DNA from: an uncultured Treponema sp.
GTDB lineage: Bacteria; Spirochaetota; Spirochaetia; Treponematales; Treponemataceae
NCBI GenBank assembly: GCA_900319625.1
Contig: ONPD01000006.1
Coordinates: 111,140-175,139 of the forward strand
Length of the DNA stretch: 64,000 bases
Reading direction: 5' to 3'
In this document: positions 42,857 to 51,511 of the stretch, in pieces
Layout of the letters: each line of letters starts with the position of its first letter
How positions within the stretch are numbered: position 1 is the first letter of the stretch
Program-made: the position numbers and the translations under genes
The notes under the pieces: generated by a model
What the model was told of the DNA's origin: nothing
The model's database searches: none
Seen by the model: the letters and a program-made list of their open reading frames with translations, nothing else

Positions 42857-43708
42857 ATGCAGATTATTAGAGCGGATGTTTTGGGCTTCTGTTTTGGAGT
42901 CCGTCGTGCAGTGGAATATGCGCTGAAGGCACTGGAAGAAAATAAGGAAAAGAAAGTCTACTCGCTGGGGCCTTTGATTCACAATGAAATTGTTTTACAG
43001 AATCTCAAGGATAAGGGACTGATTATTCTTTCTGAAGATGACCTGGAAAGTGTAATTCCTCAAAGCGTAGTTATAATCCGGGCCCACGGAGTTTCACCGG
43101 ACGTAGTAAAAGTCCTGGAAGATAAAAACTGCACTATCGTAAACGCCACCTGCCCGCGCGTAAACGCCAGCCAGAAAATGGTAGAAAAAAATTCCGCGGC
43201 CGGAAAGACCATCTTACTTACAGGCGACTCAAATCACGGGGAAGTAAAGGGAATTGCAGGCTATGCAAAGAGCCGCTTTATTCTGCTTCAGTCCGAAAAG
43301 GACGCTGAATCACTTTCAAAAGGCAGCGGAGAAGCAGTTCTTTTAAGCCAGACAACCTTCAGTCCCCTTCTCTTTGAAAAAATTTCAAAAATTGCAGGGC
43401 AAAAATACGAAAAGCTTACAATCTGTAATACAATCTGCCCCGCAACAAAGGAAAGACAGGATTCCCTGATTGAGCTTTGCGGCCGGGTTGAGGGTGTTCT
43501 TGTAATCGGCGGTAAAAACAGCGCAAACACAATCCGCCTTTTTCAGACAGCCGCAAAAAACTGCGCAAAAGCGGCCCACATTCAGAGTGCGGATGACATA
43601 CCTCAGGAATTTTTCAGCTTAAAAACAATCGGAATTACAGCAGGAGCTTCGACCCCGGACCAGATAATCGAGGAAGTTGAAAAAAGACTTTACGAAACAA
43701 AGGTGTAG
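42857..43708 (+). CDS. ispH: 4-hydroxy-3-methylbut-2-enyl diphosphate reductase
   Basis: IspH makes IPP and DMAPP, the last step of the MEP isoprenoid pathway, with a [4Fe-4S] cluster. The 283-residue product has the three cluster cysteines: Cys12 (GFCFGVRRAV), Cys99 (NATCPRVNAS) and Cys194 (TICPATKERQ). The catalytic IIRAHGVSP, LTGDSNHGEVKG and ITAGASTPD are also present. The ATG at 42857 is preferred over 42809 because it fits the family N-terminus and follows the -10 element. Its 3' end overlaps the convergent GGDEF gene by 19 bases. Confidence 0.95.
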   Translation: MQIIRADVLGFCFGVRRAVEYALKALEENKEKKVYSLGPLIHNEIVLQNLKDKGLIILSEDDLESVIPQSVVIIRAHGVSPDVVKVLEDKNCTIVNATCPRVNASQKMVEKNSAAGKTILLTGDSNHGEVKGIAGYAKSRFILLQSEKDAESLSKGSGEAVLLSQTTFSPLLFEKISKIAGQKYEKLTICNTICPATKERQDSLIELCGRVEGVLVIGGKNSANTIRLFQTAAKNCAKAAHIQSADDIPQEFFSLKTIGITAGASTPDQIIEEVEKRLYETKV

Positions 43709-45531
43709 AAATTGCCTTCATGCTTTTTACTTTCGTAGGTGCCCTGGTCAGCCCGCTGATAAATGGCTTCAAAGCTGTCCATATTTGATTTTGGGAAGAA
43801 GGAAGCTCCAACACTGACGGTAACCTTACGCCCCTGAAGAGCCGGAATATCAGCCGCTTCAAGCTTTTCAAAGAAGCGGTCCAGAATACGCCTTCCTATA
43901 ACCTCGTTTACAACTCCTTCCGCAAAAGCTGAAAATTCATCGCCGCCAAGACGGAAGACAATATCACTTTCGCGGAAGATATTCTTCAGGGCATCCGCAA
44001 TCAGCTTGAGGGCTTCGTCACCCGCCTGGTGCCCGTAATTATCATTAATCGACTTAAATTTATCCACATCAATAAGCAGGAACATGCCGTGCTTTTCCAG
44101 CCGCATTGCCTCGCGGATTTTTTCTTCACCGCTGCCACGATTATGAACTCCGGTCATCAAATCGGTTTCAGAAAGGCGTCTTAAAGCTTCCTGCTGGCGG
44201 CGGTCTTCATCAATAGATTCAAAGGCAACCATAACGTGATGCAGTTCCCCTGTCTGGGTTCTGTCGATTACAAAGTAACGCAGGCGCATCCATTTTCCAT
44301 CGCGGTCAACATATTCAAGGGAAAGGGTTTTTACCTCGCTGAGGCGGACTTCCAGGGTAAGAGGCTCCATAAACTCATTAACGATGGCCTTATAATTATC
44401 AGCGGCGATTACATCAACAAAGTTCAGAATTCGCCCACCGTAATTTTTGTAGCAGCCGCCAAGCGCATAGGCAAGCTTATCACTGCCCCGCACAACCTTC
44501 ATATCACCATTCAAAAGATTTACCTTAACAACAGCCACATAAATGTCGGCAACCGCCTTTATATCGCGGGTCAAAAGTTCAGATTCAGAAAACTTTCTGT
44601 CCATAAAGAAAAAGATAAATACAATCAGACCAAGAAGAAGGATTATTATTACCGCAAAAGTCAGATAGAGAATATTGAAGGATTTATAAAGCTTTTGATT
44701 ATCAAGCACAAGAAAAAGATTCCAGTCATCCGTAACCTTTTCCGTAAAAACCGTGTATTTTTTTGAATTAATTTTAAGGGAAAAACATTCGGCTTTATTT
44801 TCGTTGAAACTTTCCAGAAGCCGGATATCCTCAGAATCACCGTCATTATAAAGGCTTCTCCCAATCTTATTTTCGTCAGAGTGGGCAATCACAAAACCAT
44901 CGCTGGTCATCAAAAAAAGTGACTTTACGGCTTCATTCTGCGATTTTTCCCTTACAATCTTACTGAAATCAGACAGGTAAATATCCATGGCGATAACGCT
45001 GCGGCCGTCTTTTAAAAGCTTGCTTACAGTCATCATCAGTTCACTTGTCTGAGCATCATAATAGGGCTGGGAAAGGGCAACCTCGCCGTCCGACATTCTG
45101 GCGGCAATATACCAGGGACGGAGGAGAGACAGGTAGTCGGCAGGGGGCACCCATCCGCTGCCATCAAGATAATGACCGTCAAAATAACTGTAAACACCGG
45201 TGGAATTATTCTTTATTATAGAAGAATAAATTGCTGTCTGCTGTTCAAGATAGGACTGAACCATAGAAGCCGGTGATTTATAGTCCAGCATTTCGTTCAG
45301 GCCGACCGCAGAAAAGGAAATCGCATCCATAGGAAGCTGCAGGGAATGTTCCATAGCAACAGTAACGATATAGGTATAATTTCCCCATTTTGCCTGAATA
45401 TTTTCTTTGGAAAGCTTGTAAAAATTTAAAAAGACCTTAGTTACAGCCAGCACGGAAAGCAAAACCGTTACTATAAAAATCACTATAAAGCGGCGTCTGA
45501 AATGAAATCTCTTTAAAAAAGCATCTTTCAC
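43690..45531 (-). CDS. Membrane diguanylate cyclase with Cache-like sensor
   Basis: The 613-residue protein has a membrane helix at about 15-33, a double-Cache-like extracytoplasmic sensor (about 40-285, including WYIAARMSDGEVALSQPYYD, typical of dCache), a second helix at about 287-310 and a PAS-like segment (about 330-440). A C-terminal GGDEF domain follows, with intact GGDEF at 529-533 and an RESD I-site five residues before it. It should make cyclic-di-GMP in response to an external ligand. It starts with GTG at 45531, near a promoter that predicts almost no leader. Confidence 0.9.
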   Translation of the reverse strand: MKDAFLKRFHFRRRFIVIFIVTVLLSVLAVTKVFLNFYKLSKENIQAKWGNYTYIVTVAMEHSLQLPMDAISFSAVGLNEMLDYKSPASMVQSYLEQQTAIYSSIIKNNSTGVYSYFDGHYLDGSGWVPPADYLSLLRPWYIAARMSDGEVALSQPYYDAQTSELMMTVSKLLKDGRSVIAMDIYLSDFSKIVREKSQNEAVKSLFLMTSDGFVIAHSDENKIGRSLYNDGDSEDIRLLESFNENKAECFSLKINSKKYTVFTEKVTDDWNLFLVLDNQKLYKSFNILYLTFAVIIILLLGLIVFIFFFMDRKFSESELLTRDIKAVADIYVAVVKVNLLNGDMKVVRGSDKLAYALGGCYKNYGGRILNFVDVIAADNYKAIVNEFMEPLTLEVRLSEVKTLSLEYVDRDGKWMRLRYFVIDRTQTGELHHVMVAFESIDEDRRQQEALRRLSETDLMTGVHNRGSGEEKIREAMRLEKHGMFLLIDVDKFKSINDNYGHQAGDEALKLIADALKNIFRESDIVFRLGGDEFSAFAEGVVNEVIGRRILDRFFEKLEAADIPALQGRKVTVSVGASFFPKSNMDSFEAIYQRADQGTYESKKHEGNFYTFVS

Positions 45532-45541
45532 AATTATTTAA

Positions 45542-45613
45542 ATGATAACACTCCTTTATTTTATTTCAAGTTTAAAAATAACCTTGAGTTTTTCATCCCC
45601 GATTAACTATACT
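45542..45613. promoter_or_regulatory. Divergent promoters of the GGDEF and gph genes
   Basis: Minus strand: TTGAAA (45569-45564), 16-base spacer, TATCAT (45547-45542), ten bases before the GTG at 45531. Plus strand: TTGAGT (45584-45589), 18-base spacer, TATACT (45608-45613), six bases before the gph ATG at 45620. Confidence 0.6.
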
Positions 45614-45619
45614 GTTGCT

Positions 45620-46285
45620 ATGAAATATAACTTAGCAATTTTTGATATGGACGGTACAATTTTAAGCACCCTTGACGATCTTTGTGACAGCACAAACGTA
45701 ATTCTTAAAAAACACGGATGGCCCCTGCACACTGTAGAAGAAATCCGCTTTATGGTAGGAAACGGGCTTAAAAAGCTGATGGAAAGAGCCTGTCCGGCCG
45801 GAACTGATGATGCTACAGTTTCTAAAATCCTTGCAGAATTTATTGAATATTATAATAAACACTGTGCGGACAAAACCCGCCCCTATGACGGAATCCCTGA
45901 ACTTTTGAAGGAGCTGCGCCAAAAGGGCGTTACAGTTGCCGTAAATACAAATAAGATTCAGTCGGCAGCAGAAGAGCTGTGCGACCTTTATTTTAAGGAT
46001 CTTTTTGATATCATCTGCGGAAACACTCCAGACCTTCCTGTAAAGCCGGCTCCAGACGGCGTTCATAAAATCATGAAGAACTTTGCCCAAGAAAAAGGAC
46101 TGCAGCCTGGCAAAGTTCATGCCGTTTACATCGGGGATTCTGACGTAGACTATATGACAGGAAAAAACTCCGGCATAGATTTTATCGGCTGCGACTGGGG
46201 CTTCCGCGGCGAAGCCTTCCTGCGCGAAAAAGGCGCTACGGTAATTGCCAAAAAGCCGGCAGATGTATTGAAGCTGATGATGTAA
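45620..46285 (+). CDS. gph: HAD-family phosphatase (phosphoglycolate phosphatase-like)
   Basis: The 221-residue protein has the HAD nucleophile motif FDMDGTILST at the N-terminus, motif II VNTNK, the conserved Lys in LPVKPAPDGV and motif IV IGDSDVDYMTGKNSG. It has the helical cap of the Gph subgroup. Gph removes 2-phosphoglycolate, but many HAD enzymes of this type act on other sugar phosphates or nucleotides. The ATG at 45620 is preferred over 45542 because the upstream region contains the promoter. Confidence 0.82.
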   Translation: MKYNLAIFDMDGTILSTLDDLCDSTNVILKKHGWPLHTVEEIRFMVGNGLKKLMERACPAGTDDATVSKILAEFIEYYNKHCADKTRPYDGIPELLKELRQKGVTVAVNTNKIQSAAEELCDLYFKDLFDIICGNTPDLPVKPAPDGVHKIMKNFAQEKGLQPGKVHAVYIGDSDVDYMTGKNSGIDFIGCDWGFRGEAFLREKGATVIAKKPADVLKLMM

Positions 46286-46340
46286 AAACTTTTTAAATTT
46301 TTCTTGCATTCCTCCAAAAGCGTAGTAAAATTAATGCATG

Positions 46341-46377
46341 TGATAGTAATACTATCAATATAATATTTTTACTATCA
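46341..46377 (+). promoter_or_regulatory. Operator-bearing promoter of the lipase gene
   Basis: A perfect 17-base palindrome, TGATAGTA-A-TACTATCA (46341-46357), fills almost all of the -35/-10 spacer. TATAAT is at 46359-46364, and a third half-site ACTATCA lies at 46371-46377, near the predicted start of transcription. This is the layout of a repressor-controlled promoter; the regulator is not visible in the window. Confidence 0.7.
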
Positions 46378-46418
46378 CGTAAAAAAACACGCTTTTTCAC
46401 ACAGGAGGATTTGATTTA

Positions 46419-47228
46419 ATGAAAAAGTTAGTAAAAAAGTTGGCCGTAATTTTTGCGGCAGGGGCACTTTTGGGCGCGCTCGCAGGCTGTTCAAACATTT
46501 TGCTTGACGACGAAGAAACTACAGATGGCTCAGCACGCAGCGCAATTTCAAGCACAGTAACTTACACCCAAAGCCCGGAAATCTTTAATCTTGTATGTGA
46601 AGGCTACAATGAAGGAATAAAAGGCCCGGTTATCATCACAAAGGGAACCTTAAAGAGCGGATGGTCTTTAAAAACAGTTTATCTTATTACCCTTTCCGGA
46701 ACTGACAATGTTGCCAAGCAGTCTACAGGATACGTAACAGACTTACTCAGCGGCTTCTGCCTCAACAACGCATATCTTGAAAACGTTGTAAGCATCGTAA
46801 ATAAAAATATTCCTAAGAATTCAAATATCATTCTTGCAGGCCACAGCCTTGGCGGAATGATCTGCCAGCAGGTTGCCGCAGACGATACTATCAAGGCAAA
46901 TTACAATGTTTTGAATACTGTCTGCTTCGGCTCACCTCTGCTTGCTGCCGGAAGCCGTGAAGGTGAAACAAAACGTCTTGGCGACACTTCTGACGTAGTT
47001 CCATACCTGAGCGGAAGCCTTTTCAATAATACAGCCTGGGCAATTGCAGGCCTCAACCGCGAAAACGGTGGCTACGGCACAGACCTTCTTTCAGCCCACA
47101 CTAAGAGCTACGGCCGCACCGATGTCTGGGGCAAATACGATGTTCTTGGCAAAAAATACGGCTCAGCAAAGATTACACTTAATCTGAATACAAAGACTTT
47201 CTATAAATCACCAAGCTGGTTGTTTTAG
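46419..47228 (+). CDS. Lipoprotein with class 3 lipase/alpha-beta hydrolase fold
   Basis: The 269-residue protein has a lipoprotein signal ending LAGC (lipidated Cys24), a Ser/Asp-rich linker, and a hydrolase domain with LAGHSLGGM; the GxSxG nucleophile is Ser143. The VSIVNKN...NIILAGHSLGG and VCFGSPLL pattern is that of class 3 lipases. It is probably anchored in the outer or inner membrane and acts on lipids or esters. A strong AGGAGG lies ten bases before the ATG. It appears to be a single-gene unit with its own operator and terminator. Confidence 0.82.
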   Translation: MKKLVKKLAVIFAAGALLGALAGCSNILLDDEETTDGSARSAISSTVTYTQSPEIFNLVCEGYNEGIKGPVIITKGTLKSGWSLKTVYLITLSGTDNVAKQSTGYVTDLLSGFCLNNAYLENVVSIVNKNIPKNSNIILAGHSLGGMICQQVAADDTIKANYNVLNTVCFGSPLLAAGSREGETKRLGDTSDVVPYLSGSLFNNTAWAIAGLNRENGGYGTDLLSAHTKSYGRTDVWGKYDVLGKKYGSAKITLNLNTKTFYKSPSWLF

Positions 47229-47252
47229 GGAAGAATAAAACTTAACTGACAA

Positions 47253-47287
47253 GGCCTGCATGAAATGAAGTGCAGGTCTTTTTTTTC
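47253..47287 (+). terminator. Intrinsic terminator of the lipase gene
   Basis: GGCCTGCA (47253-47260) pairs with TGCAGGTC (47271-47278), one G-U pair, followed by eight or more T. Confidence 0.85.
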
Positions 47288-47288
47288 G

Positions 47289-47521
47289 TAAGTAATACCA
47301 GCGATTTTAGGAGGCAGCATAGCCACGATTGTAGGGGCGCCGAAGGCGGCCACCGCAGAGAACGAAGTGAGCGAGGAGGCTGGAGCGCAAGCGGAACCCC
47401 GAAAAGCGTGTGGGAAGATGGCACCGCTCCTGAATAAAATCCAACAACTTGAGCGAAGCGAAAGTTAAGCAATGGTTCGGCACATCCGGAAGTTGTAATG
47501 AAAATTACGACCATTGCCCAT
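47289..47521. other. GC-rich non-coding spacer with short palindromes
   Basis: This stretch between the lipase terminator and the prfA promoter has no supportable gene. It is clearly more GC-rich than the flanks and contains short inverted words built from GCGAAGC/GAGCGAAG-type units (for example GCCGAAGGCGGC and TGAGCGAAGCGAAAG). It resembles a mosaic of repeat fragments like those between prfA and prmC. An open frame on the minus strand (47242-47514) has no start context and is not accepted. Confidence 0.5.
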
Positions 47522-47550
47522 TTGTCACACCCCCTTAAATTCTGTATAAT
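47522..47550 (+). promoter_or_regulatory. Promoter of prfA
   Basis: TTGTCA (47522-47527), 17-base spacer, perfect TATAAT (47545-47550), ATG at 47560. The predicted leader is about three bases and there is no Shine-Dalgarno. Confidence 0.75.
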
Positions 47551-47559
47551 CGTACTACT

Positions 47560-48642
47560 ATGGATTTAATCAAGAAACTTGACGAATGTGAAAAACGCTT
47601 TGCGGTTGTGAGCGAAGCGGTAATGGATCCGAATCTTGTAAAGGATGCCAAAAAGTACAAGGACACCATGCGTGAACACGGTTATTTGAGTGAAGTTTGC
47701 GCGCTTTATGACGAATACAAAAAGGTCCTGACAGGCATTAAAGATGCTAAAGAAATGATTACTAACGAAGATGATGCCGAAATGAAGGAAATGGCCCGCG
47801 AAGAGCTTAAGGAGCTTGAAGACCGCCAGCCAAAACTTGAAGAGGAAATTAAGCTTAAACTGGTTCCGCCTGATCCTCTTGATGAAAAGAACATCATTCT
47901 GGAAATCCGTTCGGCAGCCGGCGGTGACGAGGCTTCTCTTTTTGTGCGCGACCTTTGGGAAATGTACACTCATCTTGCCGAACGCAAGGGTTGGAAGACT
48001 GAAACTATGGAAGCTCAGGAAACTGAGGTCGGCGGTTTTAACAAAATCGTAACTTCTATCAGCGGTAAATTTGTTTACGGAACTTTGCGCTGGGAATCTG
48101 GTGTTCACCGCGTTCAGCGTGTTCCTCAGACAGAAAGCCAGGGTCGTCTTCAGACTTCTACTGCAACTGTTGCCGTTCTTCCTGAGGCCGAAGAAACTGA
48201 AATTGAAATTAAACCGGGCGACGTTCGCGTTGACGTTATGCGTGCCGGCGGACCTGGCGGACAGTGTGTAAACACAACTGACTCTGCCGTTCGTTTGACC
48301 CATATTCCGACCGGTCTTGTTGTTATCCAGCAGGACGAAAAGTCGCAGATTAAAAACAAGGAAAAGGCCTTCCGCGTTTTGCGTGCCCGCCTTTTTGATC
48401 TTGAAGAAAGCAAGAAGCAGGAAGAACGTGCCGCAGCCCGCTCAAGCATGGTTGGTTCTGGTGCCCGTTCCGAAAAAATCCGCACCTACAACTTCCCTCA
48501 GGACCGCGTAACTGACCACCGCATCAACCTTTCCCTTCACAACCTCCCAGGCTTTATGATGGGAAACATGGACGAAATGCTGGACGCCCTCAACGTTTAC
48601 GCTAAGGAAGAGCAGCTGGCAGCGGATATTACTGAGCTTTAA
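47560..48642 (+). CDS. prfA: Peptide chain release factor 1
   Basis: RF1 terminates translation at UAA and UAG. The 360-residue length is typical. The catalytic GGQ is at 233-235 (in MRAGGPGGQCVNTTDSAV), and the codon-recognition tripeptide of the RF1 PxT type is PQT at 189-191 (in VQRVPQTESQG), not the RF2 SPF. PrmC, which methylates the GGQ glutamine, is the next gene on the same strand, though a terminator-like hairpin separates them. Confidence 0.95.
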   Translation: MDLIKKLDECEKRFAVVSEAVMDPNLVKDAKKYKDTMREHGYLSEVCALYDEYKKVLTGIKDAKEMITNEDDAEMKEMAREELKELEDRQPKLEEEIKLKLVPPDPLDEKNIILEIRSAAGGDEASLFVRDLWEMYTHLAERKGWKTETMEAQETEVGGFNKIVTSISGKFVYGTLRWESGVHRVQRVPQTESQGRLQTSTATVAVLPEAEETEIEIKPGDVRVDVMRAGGPGGQCVNTTDSAVRLTHIPTGLVVIQQDEKSQIKNKEKAFRVLRARLFDLEESKKQEERAAARSSMVGSGARSEKIRTYNFPQDRVTDHRINLSLHNLPGFMMGNMDEMLDALNVYAKEEQLAADITEL

Positions 48643-48660
48643 GGAAAGGGGGAAGTCGAC

Positions 48661-48840
48661 CCCTTAGGGAGCGGCCCCACGAAGTGGGGTAAAAACAGTC
48701 CAGTGGACTGTTTTTAGCGAGTCTCGGCGAAGGCTATGCCTGAGCCGCCGGCCCGCACTTCGTTGCGGGCTACCCTCTCGCCTAGGGGGACGCTTCGCTT
48801 TCCCCCTAAAACCCCCTCGAGTTTTCGTTAGAAAACTCGA
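48661..48840. repeat. Array of five or more hairpins between prfA and prmC
   Basis: Five strong stems follow each other: CCCCAC/GTGGGG (48675-48689); AAAAACAGTC/GACTGTTTTT (48691-48715), which looks like a bidirectional terminator; GCCCGCA/TGCGGGC (48751-48770); GGGGGA/TCCCCC (48785-48806); and TCGAGTTTTC/GAAAACTCGA with a GTTA loop (48817-48840). A smaller CCC-TTA-GGG opens the array. The region is very GC-rich compared with the window and codes for nothing supportable. Confidence 0.75.
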
Positions 48841-48877
48841 TAGTGAGCGTAGCGAACGTACAACGCATCCCCATTTT

Positions 48878-49834
48878 ATGACAATTAAAGATTTCAAATC
48901 ACAGGCAGTAAAATCTCTCGACAAATCACCAAGTCCGGCTCTGGATGTTGAAATTCTTTTATGTCATTTTCTGCAACTGGATAAAACTCACCTGCTTTTA
49001 AATCAGAATACAGAAATCCCGGAAGAAAAGCTTACCCTCTTACAGGACGCTCTTACCCGTCGCCAGACCGGCCTTCCAGTTGCCTATATTACAAATCACA
49101 AGGAATTTTACGGTTACGACTACTTCGTTACACCAGACGTTCTGATTCCAAAACCCGACACCGAAATCCTGGTAGAAAAAGCCATAATATTTTTAGAACA
49201 GAAAATAGAAGCAAATCCAGACCGCATTCTTACAGTCTGCGATATGTGTACCGGAAGCGGCTGCATCGGAATATCAGTATTAAAGGCTTTATTTGAAGAA
49301 AAAAAGATTCATCTTGATCGCCTGCCAAAGTTTACGCTGGTAGATATAAGTGCCCCGGCTCTGGAAGTTGCAAGGAAGAATGCGGAAAGGCTGCTTTCCA
49401 ATGAGAAAGCGTCACCTGCCACACCCGCAGCCAGCAAAAGCAAACTCCGCGAACGAATCCGCTTCGTCCAGAGCAATCTCTTTGAAATGCTGCCCTATCA
49501 GTTTGACGTAGTTCTTACAAACCCGCCTTACGTTCCCGCCTCCCTCACAGAAGAACTTCTTCAGGACGGCCGCAGCGAGCCTCGCCTCGCCCTTGACGGC
49601 GACGTAACAATCACCGGCGATAAATCCGACAGCGACGACGGCCTTGAAATCATCCGCAACCTAATGCCCCAGCTTGGCGAACACGTTGCCCCTGGCGGTT
49701 TTTTCCTAATGGAAACCGGCGAATACAACATGCGCGGCGCAGAAAATCTTTCTTACCGAGCCGGCTTCCGTAATTCACAGGTCTTTGAAGACCTGGAAGG
49801 TCAGGAAAGAGTCTTATACGGGGAAAAACATTAA
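48878..49834 (+). CDS. prmC: Release-factor glutamine methyltransferase PrmC
   Basis: PrmC (HemK) methylates the glutamine of the GGQ motif of RF1 and RF2. The 318-residue product has an N-terminal helical domain, PVAYITNHKEFYGYDYFV with VLIPKPDTE, the SAM motif CDMCTGSGCIGIS (121-133) and the catalytic NPPY (215-218, in VLTNPPYVP). Residues about 174-188 form a Ser/Ala/Pro insertion. No Shine-Dalgarno is evident. Its neighbour is its substrate gene prfA. Confidence 0.93.
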   Translation: MTIKDFKSQAVKSLDKSPSPALDVEILLCHFLQLDKTHLLLNQNTEIPEEKLTLLQDALTRRQTGLPVAYITNHKEFYGYDYFVTPDVLIPKPDTEILVEKAIIFLEQKIEANPDRILTVCDMCTGSGCIGISVLKALFEEKKIHLDRLPKFTLVDISAPALEVARKNAERLLSNEKASPATPAASKSKLRERIRFVQSNLFEMLPYQFDVVLTNPPYVPASLTEELLQDGRSEPRLALDGDVTITGDKSDSDDGLEIIRNLMPQLGEHVAPGGFFLMETGEYNMRGAENLSYRAGFRNSQVFEDLEGQERVLYGEKH

Positions 49835-49850
49835 TTATCTGAGATTTTTG

Positions 49851-51494
49851 CTATTTTCTCTTATAAACGTTCAAATCAATCATCTTTTCGCTTTTGGCAA
49901 CAACCATCGTTACTACTACATCACCAAGGCAGTTACACATACTGATAAACATACCGATTAAGGGACCTACTCCCATTACAAGGGTGACACCTTCAACCGG
50001 GACACCTATCAAAGAAAGAAGCATGGAAAGAATGACAACGCCGGCGCCAGGAACACCGGGAGCACCTATCGACATCAATATAATGGAAATAGCCAGAGTT
50101 ACTATTGCACCGGCAGGAACAACTACACCATAAATCTGAGCCAGCATCAGAGTCTGAACAGCAAGAAGAACGCAGGTTCCGTCCATGTTGATGGTTGCGC
50201 CAAGAGGAATCGAAAGACTATAAATTTTTGAATCAATTCCCAGCTCTTTTTTGCAGGCTTCCATATTCAGCGAAATTGAGGCGTTACTTGACGCAATCGC
50301 AAAAACCTGAATCATGTAAGACAGGTAGTGTTTGAAAAAAAGCAGAGGATTTATACCTGCCAGCAGCATTACCATACAATAGACAAGAATCATCACTCCA
50401 AGACCGGATAAAAATGTGGCCAGCATACTTAAAACAGAAAGCAGTAACATAGGGCCGGTTTTTAATACCATGGATAATATTGAACAGAAAACCGCAAGAG
50501 GGGTAACGTGCATAATGATTGATACGATTTTCAGAAATAATTCACAACAGCCTTCAAACCATGATGATATTCTGGTGGAATAATCTCCGATAAGTCCAAT
50601 CGCAAGGCCTGTAATAACGGCAAGAAAGAGAATCTGAATCATATTACTTTTCAGGAAGGGGGACAGAAAATTATCCGGGACAATCTCAATTATCATATTT
50701 CTGAAGGAAATCTCTTCTACTTTTGAAATTATTCCGGAAATGTTTTGAGTTACCTCCGTAACAGCAGACGGATGACCAGGACGAAAAATAAAAAATACGC
50801 CCAATCCAACACAAGTCGCAATTATAGTTGTGACCATATAAAGGCCGATAATCTTTATTCCAATTCTACCAAGACCCATAGGATTACTTTGCTTGGAAAA
50901 GCAGACAACAATAGAAAAGAAAACAAGTGGTGCCGCAATCATCTTAAGGGCATTCATGTACATGTTTTTTACAGGAGTCAGGAAATTTTCATCAAGCACA
51001 GAAATAAATTCTTCCGGTGCAATTACGGTAAGCAGGATTCCCACAAGAACAGCAGCTATCAGAGCCCCAAGTGTCAATATCAGGGCGTGTGTTGAGCTTG
51101 TAACTGTCAACTGTATAATATTGCTTCCGTCCTTGTACTTGTATTTTAAATTCCTCCACATACTGCTTAAAATCAGACTGCGAAGACCAGTGTTTATTGC
51201 CGTATCAGATTCTGCCCAGTAATCAGGGATTGAAGGCGAAAAAGTCTTTTGAATATCAATAGGCTGACCTGCGGCAGAAAAATCAAAAACTGTTGTGCCT
51301 AAAAATGAACGGGCATGAACAATAAGCTGGCTTCCTTCATCTGCATGAGCCACGATTTCCCCCATCGCTTCTTCGGCAGCCAGAAGATTCTTGTTATTTT
51401 CAGTTCCTTTAATACCAGCGTTATTCAAAAATGAACGGATAAAATCCGTCGCATTACCAATTCCTGTGTTATCAGCTGTGAATATATTCTTCAT
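49851..51494 (-). CDS. SDF-family dicarboxylate/amino-acid:cation symporter with N-terminal extra domain
   Basis: The 547-residue protein is larger than usual symporters (about 400-430). Residues about 1-125 form a soluble domain whose LLAAEEAMGEIVAHADEGSQL resembles the N-box helix of HATPase_c/RsbW-like anti-sigma kinases, followed by a strand VFDFSAAGQPID. The rest (about 130-540) is a complete sodium:dicarboxylate symporter: SSNASISLNMEAC (serine-rich hairpin), GATINMDGTCV (the NMDGT motif) and GAPGVPGAGVVILS. It probably imports glutamate, aspartate or C4-dicarboxylates. The ATG at 51494 follows TATAAT by seven bases and has no Shine-Dalgarno. Confidence 0.87.
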   Translation of the reverse strand: MKNIFTADNTGIGNATDFIRSFLNNAGIKGTENNKNLLAAEEAMGEIVAHADEGSQLIVHARSFLGTTVFDFSAAGQPIDIQKTFSPSIPDYWAESDTAINTGLRSLILSSMWRNLKYKYKDGSNIIQLTVTSSTHALILTLGALIAAVLVGILLTVIAPEEFISVLDENFLTPVKNMYMNALKMIAAPLVFFSIVVCFSKQSNPMGLGRIGIKIIGLYMVTTIIATCVGLGVFFIFRPGHPSAVTEVTQNISGIISKVEEISFRNMIIEIVPDNFLSPFLKSNMIQILFLAVITGLAIGLIGDYSTRISSWFEGCCELFLKIVSIIMHVTPLAVFCSILSMVLKTGPMLLLSVLSMLATFLSGLGVMILVYCMVMLLAGINPLLFFKHYLSYMIQVFAIASSNASISLNMEACKKELGIDSKIYSLSIPLGATINMDGTCVLLAVQTLMLAQIYGVVVPAGAIVTLAISIILMSIGAPGVPGAGVVILSMLLSLIGVPVEGVTLVMGVGPLIGMFISMCNCLGDVVVTMVVAKSEKMIDLNVYKRK

Positions 51495-51501
51495 AAGATT
51501 T

Positions 51502-51507
51502 ATTATA
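51502..51507 (-). promoter_or_regulatory. -10 element of leaderless symporter promoter
   Basis: Minus strand TATAAT (51507-51502) ends seven bases before the ATG at 51494 and begins four bases after the T-run of the preceding terminator. Confidence 0.55.
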
Positions 51508-51511
51508 GCAT

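Noticed and set aside
47242..47514. 90-codon minus-strand frame in the lipase-prfA spacer
   Set aside because: It runs through the lipase terminator, has no ribosome-binding site, and its composition matches a palindrome-rich spacer.
48664..48924. 86-codon minus-strand frame in the prfA-prmC spacer
   Set aside because: It reads through five hairpins and into the start of prmC; Arg/Ser-rich composition comes from GC-rich repeats.
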